A stretch of DNA of 64,000 bases, taken from NCBI GenBank assembly GCA_019916065.1, contig CM034244.1, positions 24,792,471 through 24,856,470 of the forward strand, given 5' to 3'. Of the stretch, positions 55,651 to 64,000 are shown in pieces. The notes beneath the pieces are model-generated. The model was not told the origin of the DNA, did no database searches, and worked only from the letters and a program-made list of their open reading frames with translations. Source of the DNA: Vitellaria paradoxa (lineage: Eukaryota > Streptophyta > Magnoliopsida > Ericales > Sapotaceae). Position numbers and translations under genes: made by a program. Positions within the stretch are counted from its first letter, which is position 1. Every line of letters starts with the position of its first letter.

Positions 55651-57654
55651 AGTTTTTGCTTCTTTTACCTTTTATTTTATTATTTTATGGAATATAAAGA
55701 AAATAAATAGCTCTTTGACTTATATTTAATTTTTAGCAAATTTGATAAGTTTTATTTTATTCAAAATAATCTAAATAAATTTCCAATCATCATCTTATTT
55801 ATAACCAAACCCTTATCATAGGTTTTTGGCTTCAAGATATCCACAATTGTCCACAGAATTATTCCAATGTTTAGGAAGGTATTAAATGAGTTTCATCAAA
55901 TTCACTTAATCATAAAAATATAGTTATATAACTTGTTATGTTGACAAAACAATGCCTAAAAAAAAAAAATAAATCAAATTCATTTAAGAAAGACCAAATG
56001 AGAAAAGAACAAATCCATTGTTTCTTTTGGGCATTTTATCAAATACTAGCATTATAGTTTGAATAAGTCATCCAACTATCCACGATGAAACTGATTATCT
56101 AAGTCAATTATCATCAATATTAGAGTGTCGAATAATACATAATATCTAGTTTAAAATAATTTCATATAAATAGAAATTATTAACATGACAATAACTAACA
56201 GAAGGAAATTGAAAATTTAAATAAATCTTTAAACATAATTTTCTAAACAAATCCAAACAAGCATCAATTAAAGCTAAGCAGAATAGCAGCTTGAAAGAAA
56301 ATTCATATAAAATAGAGCAGAACTCCAATATTTATAAACTTTATATTTGTAGAAACTAGACTTCAAGACCTACAACTTTCATGTTTTACACTTTTTAAAA
56401 TTCTAAGGTGTAAAGGTACAAAAACATCTTTGAATTCAGTTTGTTTAGAAAATACAGTTTTACACGTGCTCAGTATTTTGGGCATAACTTTTGACTCACA
56501 AATCGGATTGATGCAATTCTTTTTGGGTTGAAAAGAAAACTGAAAGGGCTATAACTTTTATGATTTAGCTGAAGCCTAATTCCACCGTTTTCAAGGTCAG
56601 AAGCACATAAGAGGTTACAAATAGAGAGTTGTCAGCATACTGAGTTACATCAGTCAAACTTTTGGCTTCCCTACCCCCAATATACGGGTATTTATTTTTA
56701 TCACAATCAAGTTTCATACTTCAAACCAGAAAATACATCAAATATATTTTAGGAGGTTCATCATCCTACCTCAATAAGGATATTAATGACCAAGTCTGAG
56801 AAGGAAAAATGAGTTAGCTTTGAACACCACCCAAATTGGAAAATTCCAAGCCTTTCTTCTTCCTCCAAGGAACACCAAATCTTCAGCCTCACTAATTAAT
56901 AATTTATTATTATTTCTCTCTTATTTTCTTCTCTTTGAAGACACACAATTTATAGGGAGTGTAGAGAAAATTATTGGTGGAGAAAAAAATCAACTAAGGT
57001 AAGATCATGCCTATACAATTGGTAGCATGATCCAAGAATCATGCTTACTTTTTGACTATCTAACCATATCATTTAAGAAAAGCATTGGGGAAGATGTATG
57101 GAGGTGGCATGATCCGGGAATCATGCTAGCTTTTTGACAAATTAACAAAATGCTTTAAATCATGCTAGCTTTCAAACAAAATATTTTAAATCTTGTTTGC
57201 TAAATAATTTGAAAAAAGATGCTTTAAGGTCATCAATGTGGGTCTTCTCTTTCTCCAATTAGTCAAATAATTTTGAAAGATGGTGAAAGTGTATGGAAGA
57301 TGGAAATGAAGTTGTCGGGAAATAATTTAGAGTAACTATTCATGAGTCAATTCATTGAGTGATAAAGTGAGTTGAAATGAGTTGAGGTGAGTCAAAGAAA
57401 AGGGTTGACCCATGGGTTAATGGTCTTGGTTTGAACCAAATAAGTAATTGGGCTAAGAAGTGTTTGGATAAAATTTTAGAAATTCTACATTAAACTCCCA
57501 CGTAGGGTGAAATTTAATCCGAAAAATTTTTCAACTAATTTTTATCATTCCAAAAATTTTCAAATGCTCAATTTTCTAGATTTTTACTATAATAAATATC
57601 ACTACCACACTTAAATAATTTAATTAAGGAAAAAAAAATTCAGGTTATTACAAT

Positions 57655-57672
57655 CCACCCCCCTTAAATAAA
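57655..57672 (-). other. Polypurine tract of the chromovirus
   Basis: Minus-strand AAGGGGGGTGGAT directly before the LTR start TGTAATAACC. Confidence 0.8.
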
Positions 57673-57702
57673 TTTTATCCCGAAATTTACATAAAGCATG
57701 AC

Positions 57703-58371
57703 TCAAATGTTAAACAAATGAGGATATCGTTCACGCATAACAGACTCACGCTCCCAGGTGGATTCCTCCACACCACGGTGCTTCCACAACACTCGAACCA
57801 ATGGAATGGTTTTGCCTCGTAGGACTTGTTCACGCCGATCCTCAATCTTAACTGGCTGTTGTTCAAATGTAACATCTTGCTGAATATCAAGTTCAGTCCA
57901 ATCAATCACGTGACTCGGGTCTGGTTCATACTTTCGAAGCATGGATACATGAAATACATCATGAACACGTGATAGTTGAGATGGTAGAGCTAGTTGATAT
58001 GTAACCTGCCCAACCTTTGCAAGGATTTCGAATGGTCCAATATATCGAGGAGCTAACTTCCCCTTTTTCCCGAATCGTACGACTCCTTAACATAGGGAAA
58101 CTCGAAGAAAGACATGATCTCCAACTTCGAACTCCAAAGGTCGTCTTCGTCGGTCAGCGTAGCTTTTCTGACGACTCTGGGCAGTAAGTAGACGTTGACG
58201 AATGATAGCAATCTTTTCTGATGTTTGCTTGATCAGGTCGGGTCCTATCATCACCGATTCTCCTACCTCGGTCCAACACAGAGGAAAGCGACATGGCCTC
58301 CCATATAATGCCTCATAAGGTGCCATTCCAATACTTGCTTGATAGCTGTTGTTATACACAAACTCTATCAA
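57703..58371 (-). pseudogene. Chromovirus integrase C-terminus and chromodomain
   Basis: The first frame (58087-58371) continues integrase with FVYNNSYQASIGMAPYEALY, GRPCRFPLCWTEVGE, and RRRPLEFEVGDHVFLRVSLC. After a stop the sequence goes on with KLAPRYIGPFEILAKVG and VHDVFHVSMLRKYEPDPSHV. The chromodomain-like end is PVKIEDRREQVLRGKTIPLV, VLWKHRGVEESTWERES and YPHLF (57703-57942). In chromoviruses this domain directs integration into heterochromatin by binding methylated histone H3. Two internal stops (about 58090 and 58372) break the reading. Confidence 0.88.
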
Positions 58372-58497
58372 TTACAAGTGTTCTTCCCAGTTTCCTTTAA
58401 AGTCTAATATGCAAGCACGAAGCATATCTTCCAATGTCTGAATTAACCGTTCTGACTGTCCATCCGTCTGGGGGTGAAATGCCATGCTAAAGGTCAA

Positions 58498-59904
58498 TTA
58501 AGTGCCTAAAGCCTCCTGCAGACTCTTCCAAAATTGAGCTGTGAATAATAGATCTCGGTCAGATACTATGGAGACTGGTATTCTGTGAAACCGGATGATC
58601 TCGCGAATATATAGCTGGCTGCGCTTTTGGAGTGTGTCGGTAGTGTTCACTGGTAAAAAATGCGCTGACTTTGTTAATCGATCAATAATAACCCATATAG
58701 AGTTATTTTTCTTCAACGTCTTAGGTAAGCCCACGACGAAATCCATCGCAATGTGCTGCCACTTCCATTCGGACACAGGTAAAGGTTGGAGTAATCCAGC
58801 TGGTTTTTGGTGTTCTGCTTTGATTTGCTGACAAGCAAGACATTTAGCTACGAATCGAGCAACATCCTTCTTCATTCCTTTCCACCAATACTGTCGTGCT
58901 AAATCACGGTACATCTTCGTACTTCCAGGGTGAATGGAAAATCTTGAATTATGGAACTCATGCAATATCTTCTTTCGAAGGCCATTAGAATTCGGGACAT
59001 ACAACTTTCCACAATGCTGTAGTCCTTGATCAGAGCGAAGTGTCCATCCTTCTATAATCTCTCCAGACAAGATTTGAGCTACCATCTTCTTGCATTCTTC
59101 ATCATGTTGTTGCGCATCGATCACCTTAGTAATTATCGTGGGAATTGCCATCAGAGAACAACTTGTCACTATAGCATTTCCCTGATCAAATCTGATCTCA
59201 AATTCATTCACCGATTCTAGCTTCTTCCATTCCCACACTGCCAAATTCGCCAATGTTGAATGTGATTTCCTACTGAGTGCATCTGCTACAACATTCGCCT
59301 TTTCTGGATGATACTGAAGGGTGAAATCGAAATCCTCCAGATATTCCATCCAGCGTCGTTGTCGTAGGTTCAGATCTCGTTGGGTGAACAGATATTTCAG
59401 ACTCTTGTGATCTGAAAAGACTTCAAACTTTTCACCGTACAAATAATACCTCCAAAGTTTCAATGTAAAAACAATTACGGCCAATTCTAGATCGTGGGTT
59501 GGATAGTTCTTCTCATGGTTTCTCAATTGTCGAGAACCATAAGCGACTACATGGTCTAATTGCATTAGTACACAACCCAATCCTTCTCTTGAGGCATCAC
59601 AGTATACTGTATACCCTACTCTTCGTTCTGGTATGATTTGAACTGGGGCTTGAGTCAATCGAGCCTTCAACTCTTGAAAAGCTCTTTCACATTTCTCATC
59701 CCAAACAAACTTGACATCCTTGCGGATTAATTGCGTCATGGGTGCAGCAATTCGAGAAAAGTCCTTAATGAACCGTCGGTAGTACCTTGCCAAGCCGAGG
59801 AAACTTCTTATCTCGAAGACTGTCTTCGGTTGCTTCCAGCTCATTACGGCTTCTACTTTCGTTGGGTCTACTGCAACACCATCTGTTGAGACTATATGTC
59901 CCAA
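58498..59904 (-). pseudogene. Chromovirus RNase H and integrase, 468-residue open frame
   Basis: This long frame starts at the RT end ([20 protein letters not shown]) and covers the connection [20 protein letters not shown], RNase H with [56 protein letters not shown] and VVADALSRK, then integrase: the HHCC module in [20 protein letters not shown] and [11 protein letters not shown], the core first Asp in [32 protein letters not shown] and [20 protein letters not shown] with the second Asp. The expected [11 protein letters not shown]lu block lies just past the stop at 58498. The frame is otherwise clean. Confidence 0.92.
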
Positions 59905-59955
59905 GAATGGTATTTTTGTTAGCCAAAACTCGCATTTGCTAGCCTTGGCATACAG

Positions 59956-60420
59956 TTAGTGATCTAATAAAGTTTGTAGGACAATACGAATGTGCTGTTC
60001 ATGCTCCCGTTCATCCTTTGAATAAATAAGTATGTCGTCAATGAAGACTACAACAAACTTATTTAGGTATGGATGAAAAACACGATTCATAAGATCCATG
60101 AATGCTGCTGGCGCATTAGTGAGTCCAAAAGGCATAACCACGAACTCGTAGTGCCCATATCTCGTACGAAAAGTTGTCTTTGGACTGTCTTCCTCTCGGA
60201 TACGTAATTGATGGTATCCTGATCGAAGATCGATCTTAGAGAAGAATAGTGAACCCCTCAATTGATCAAATAAATCATCTATTCGTGGCAAATGGTATTT
60301 ATTCTTGATAGTGACTCTGTTCAGCTTTCTGTAATCAATACATAGCCGTAAACTTCCATCTTTCTTCTTTGCAAAAACAGCTGACGAAACACTGGGTCGA
60401 ATGAATCCTAGCTGGAGCAA
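59956..60420 (-). pseudogene. Chromovirus reverse transcriptase
   Basis: The frame reads [60 protein letters not shown] (first catalytic Asp), [20 protein letters not shown] and [20 protein letters not shown], where FIDD is the catalytic box. A stop near 59953 separates it from the thumb region and RNase H frame, and another near 60427 separates it from protease. Confidence 0.93.
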
Positions 60421-60465
60421 TTCTTCAAGTTATAATTTTAATTCTTGAAGTTCTGCCGGTGCCAT

Positions 60466-61035
60466 TCAGTAAGGGGCTACTGAAATTGGTGCAACCCCTG
60501 GCTGTAGATCTATACGAAAATCTATTTCCCGCCGAGGTGGCAAACCTGGAAGCTCCTTGGGAAAAACATATGGGAACTCACAAACTACTCGAGGGAGAGC
60601 AGTCTGTGGAAGCTCCTCATTCAAAGTTAGATTGGCTAGCAAGCTATTTAATTGCCTGCAACCTCGAGAATGTACTGGGGATATAATTGGATCTTCTCGG
60701 GAATCTCCTTGGATACAGAATCGAGCTCCTGATGGAAGAATCGCCGAGACACGCTTCAGATGACAATCAATAATTGCTTGGTGTAAAGACAACCAGTCCA
60801 TTCCTAGAATGACATCGTAGGTGTTCATATCCAACCAGATAAGATCACATTCTACTATGATCTCCCCGAATTGGATCGCACAAGATCTAGTGATCTTATT
60901 TGCCACAGTGTTATTTCCCAGAGGGGAATCAATGGTTAAGGTTCCATTTAATTCCTCTGGTATTAACTTCAATGAACATACACATTTGGATGATATAAAG
61001 GAATGCGAAGCACCAGTATCAACTAGGATTACCAC
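60466..61035 (-). pseudogene. Chromovirus aspartic protease
   Basis: The 189-residue frame holds the retropepsin motif LVDTGASHSFIS near its start, DVILGMDWLSLHQAIIDCHL in the middle, and the link to RT with FPYVFPKELPGLPPRREIDF and DLQPGVAPISVAPY. The catalytic DTG is intact. Confidence 0.92.
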
Positions 61036-61339
61036 CCAAGTACTAAGAGTAATGAGGTAACCTGAATAACTGTGTTTTCTGGTACCGCTGTAATAGGTTC
61101 TGGTGCTTCCAAATGGTTAAGTGCAAATACGCGTCCTTGCGGAACATTATTATCTCTTCTTAGCCCTGGTCCTCCTCCACCACGACCTCGTCCTCCGCAT
61201 TGTTCTTTTGTTGTCCTCCTTGCTGGTTCATGTTAGGATTCTGAAAAGGTGGTCTTTGTTGAAACTGTTGTTGTGGAGGTGGGTAGGTAATTCGTGCTGG
61301 TCCTGGATTCTGTGAATTCTGTTGATTTTGCTTGGGGTA

Positions 61340-62340
61340 TGTCATTGCCCTCTGAGGACAATCCCTTTTAAAATGCCCAAGTTGCCCACACTGGTAACAG
61401 GCATTTGGATCCTTTTGCTGATGTCGAGGTTGACTCCCTCCTCCATTTTTCTTTTGCGGTTGGCCACCATACTGTTTGTTATTTTCAAAGAATCTACCTC
61501 GTTTTTGTCTAGCTTTTTATTTGCCTCATGATGAACCCTTGAACGTTGATCCCTTAAGCTTGGCTGTGTCTTGCATTTCCATTTCCATAGTAATGGCTGC
61601 CCTCACAGCTGCAGCATAAGAAGTGTGCATCATACCAATGATTCTCCCTCGAATGTCAGTCCGCAAGCCCCATGTAAACTGATCGACCTTTGCCTTGTCA
61701 GTTAAATTCAGATTTTGGGCATACTTGGACAGACTAGCGAACATTGCTTCGTATTGCATAACAGTCATGCCACGCTAGCTTCAAGGATAAAAACTCTCGT
61801 CGTCTTAGCATCCTTGAAAGTTTGTGGAAAGAAATGATCCATGGAACAATTCTTCAAATCGTTCCCAGGTCATGGTTGCAGGGTCGTGACTTCCCTTAAC
61901 GAAAGTCCACCATTCATATGCATCACCCCGTAGCCGGAACGTTGCCAGGGTTATCTTAGTAGCATGACAGGTATTCCCATAGTCTCTAAAATACGAGAGA
62001 CTTCTTTGAACCAGTTCTCAGCTGCTACTGGTTCGGGTTCACCATGGAATGATGGTGGGTCATACCGTAAGAAGATTTTTCAGGTCTCAGCATGTCTTCT
62101 TACTGGTGGTATTACTGGTGCTACTATGCCCGCTACAAGCCGCTGCCATGGCATTGCTGCCAGGTGCTCGTGGATTCATCTGTATGAATTGGGCCATAAC
62201 TTTCGCCATGTCCCGGATAGCTTGGGCCATCTCGTTGGGAACGTTGGTGGTGGTTGCAGATTGTGCATTTGTTGGTTGCGATTGCGCCCCATTTCGGCTA
62301 CTGTTTCGGGTCGTCCACGGCCTCTTCCAGTGTTTTCCAT
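61340..62340 (-). pseudogene. Chromovirus gag
   Basis: Gag starts at 62340 with MENTGRGRGRPETVAEMG, 104 bases after the primer site. After frame shifts the core continues with SFHGEPEPVAAENWFKEVSR (about 62000-62060), VMQYEAMFASLSKYAQNLNL and QFTWGLRTDIRGRI (61526-61768). A zinc knuckle CYQCGQLGHFKRDCP lies at about 61359-61403, followed by a Gln/Pro/Asn-rich tail. At least four shifts or stops interrupt it. Confidence 0.88.
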
Positions 62341-62443
62341 TCTATATAAGATTCACAGGTTAGTTGATACTTACACACAAATACACGCAATAAGTATAAA
62401 AATACCTAATCCCCACTACCCTTAGGTAAATCGTAAACCTATG

Positions 62444-62457
62444 GCTCTGATACCAAG
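62444..62457 (-). other. Primer-binding site, initiator tRNA-Met type
   Basis: Minus-strand TTGGTATCAGAGCC follows the LTR end GGGGCGTGACA by about two bases. Confidence 0.9.
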
Positions 62458-62458
62458 C

Positions 62459-64000
62459 TGTCACGCCCCGGATTTTCATAACCGAATGCCCAGGGTGACT
62501 TGGGAATTTATTTGTTAGGTATAAAAATAAGATGATAATAACACACTGTCACACCCAGAGTTTTCCTCCAGATTGGCTTGACCCGTAGAAAATTTTAAGA
62601 TAGTCAAAATCCCATGTTTATCCCACACAATATTTATAAGTCATTGGACTGAACCATTTGATGGGATTTCAACTACAGGGCACAAAATAAAGATAGAGAA
62701 AATATTACAGAGCCATCTAAGTGTCCAAACCACGCGATTAACATTACATACCAAATAAAAGCAATTAGGTCTATGCTTAGTAATTACAATCATCCAACAT
62801 TAATTACAGACCAAAAATAAAGTCCTCCAGCTCTGTGCAGGAAAGAAGAAAAAAAATAGATAACTCTTCTGATGGAATATTTAAGAGAAATTAATCTCTT
62901 TCCAGCTCATCTTCTGTATCCCTGTGCTTAATATCCTGAAAAAAATATTCCCACAAGGGGTGAGCTACTAAAGCCCAGTAATCAGAATCTCCTAGGTGCC
63001 TATATGCAGTGGTTGTAATACTACACTGTATTAAGTGAATGTGTTTAGGTGGCATACTATTTATGCAACAATTAATTCAATAGATCTCAACTGAATAATG
63101 TAAATTATACTTACAACGGTTCGATGAAACTGTCACCGTAACTATTATTTACTTATATGTAAAATAGTTAAATACTGATGTGTATACCACAATGAAGTCT
63201 GTGTCGCAGTGGTAGGATCTCAGATTTAGGTCTTCAAGGTCTTGGGATCAAACCCCTAGCGATACAGGTTTCATACATATATATATATATATACATATAT
63301 TTATAAAATATTAATCGAGAGGAATTAAATATAATTAAATAATTCCAACACATCATTCATACATAACAAGAGAGGTTGCTAGTCACAGTAAAATTTTGTA
63401 AAGGAGTTTAATCTAAATCCTCCTAAGATAATCATACTCCTATCCCCCTCCTCTACCCCCAGCCTTTGGAACCAGTGACTTTACGGGCTTAGCATCCATG
63501 CATACCGCGGTGTCACCTACCAAAAACCTAGCCGTCGCGACCGGCTACCTGACTGGCCAGGTCAGAAAGGAGCATCTCCCAAATAAAATGCATGTTCCCA
63601 TCTTCATCTAAAAGGGCCATTTCTACCCCCCATCACTCCGTTGCCAAAATAACTTTAGCGAACCGAGTGCCTTAATTTCTTCTCACCCTTTTACAATTGC
63701 CAAGGGTACTTTGGTATGAAATCAGACATTTTTAATAACAACCGGCAATGTTCCCGGTTTATGAATCAAAAGTGAGATTATTCAGTTACAAGCATATATT
63801 ATATTTTTTTAAACACTTTATCTAATCCTAATTTAATAGCAATTCTCAATAAATCAAAGATTTAACATAGTCATCAATATCATTATCACAAAGGTAGATA
63901 TTATATGTAAATTAACAAGTAGCAAGTAAAAAAATTTAGAATACAATTAGTATTTAATTAATTGCTTTGACAAGTTTATCGTACCAAATTTGATAAGAAT
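62459..64000 (-). repeat. 5' LTR of the chromovirus, truncated by the window
   Basis: Matches 53984-55560 with mostly one-base indel differences. About 1.54 kb is visible of an expected 3.67 kb. Confidence 0.92.

Larger units (their letters stand above)
53984..57652 (-). repeat. 3' LTR of the chromovirus, 3.67 kb
   Basis: Plus-strand ends TGTCACGCCCCGGATTT and GGTTATTACA. The first 1.54 kb matches 62459-64000. It contains two tRNA-like pol III promoter pairs (see separate entries) and an AT microsatellite near 54810-54832. No coding potential is visible. Confidence 0.9.
53984..64000 (-). mobile_element. Chromodomain Ty3 element (Tekay/Del-like), cut by the window edge
   Basis: The element reads on the minus strand. 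Its 3' LTR is 53984-57652 (3669 bp) and its 5' LTR starts at 62459 and leaves the window. A primer site for initiator tRNA-Met lies at 62444-62456, gag starts at 62340, and protease, RT, RNase H, integrase and a chromodomain follow in Ty3 order to about 57700. A polypurine tract (AAGGGGGGTGGATTG, minus strand) touches the 3' LTR. It is inserted into the CACTA transposase; the flank at 53979-53983 is CTCGC, and its partner is outside the window. Confidence 0.92.

Overview
The window looks like repeat-rich nuclear DNA of a flowering plant, probably a eudicot. The background is very AT-rich, genes have introns, and most bases belong to typical plant LTR retrotransposons (Athila-like, SIRE-like and chromodomain Ty3 types), a CACTA transposon and MITE-like repeats. 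I cannot name a species from sequence alone.

Layout. 1-1320: a WRNIP1/RarA-type AAA+ ATPase, cut by the left edge and carrying many one-base frameshifts. 1344-11000: AT-rich spacer with a 3-copy satellite, an orphan exon of a DEAD-box helicase resembling RH50, an LTR fragment and several short repeats. 11040-14040: a host coiled-coil gene relic (minus strand), split by a 2.34 kb non-autonomous Ty1/copia element that carries only gag and protease and is flanked by an AGTGC duplication. 15319-29554: an Athila-like Ty3 element (plus strand) with gag, protease, RT, RNase H, integrase and a third ORF, all with frameshifts. 29555-32960: the 5' half of a SIRE-like copia element (minus strand) with an intact 415-residue gag. 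33000-40760: AT-rich spacer, MITEs and a 2.26 kb probable solo LTR. 41141-46783: the one clearly intact host gene, a four-exon alpha/beta-hydrolase of 314 residues. 47380-53983: CACTA material, including a decayed TNPD-type transposase and a TNPA-type ORF on the minus strand. 53984-64000: a chromodomain Ty3 element (minus strand) inserted in that transposase, with 3.67 kb LTRs; its 5' LTR runs off the right edge.

The two host enzymes are unrelated in function; the rest is a record of nested insertions. The least explained signal is in the Athila-like element. It holds seventeen exact copies of the palindrome ATTCGAAT, mostly in pairs 20-22 bp apart, in LTRs, leader, coding and non-coding parts; I saw none elsewhere in the window. 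A second broad observation is that the two chromovirus LTRs differ mainly by one-base homopolymer indels. Some of the apparent frameshifts in the window may therefore be assembly errors rather than real decay.
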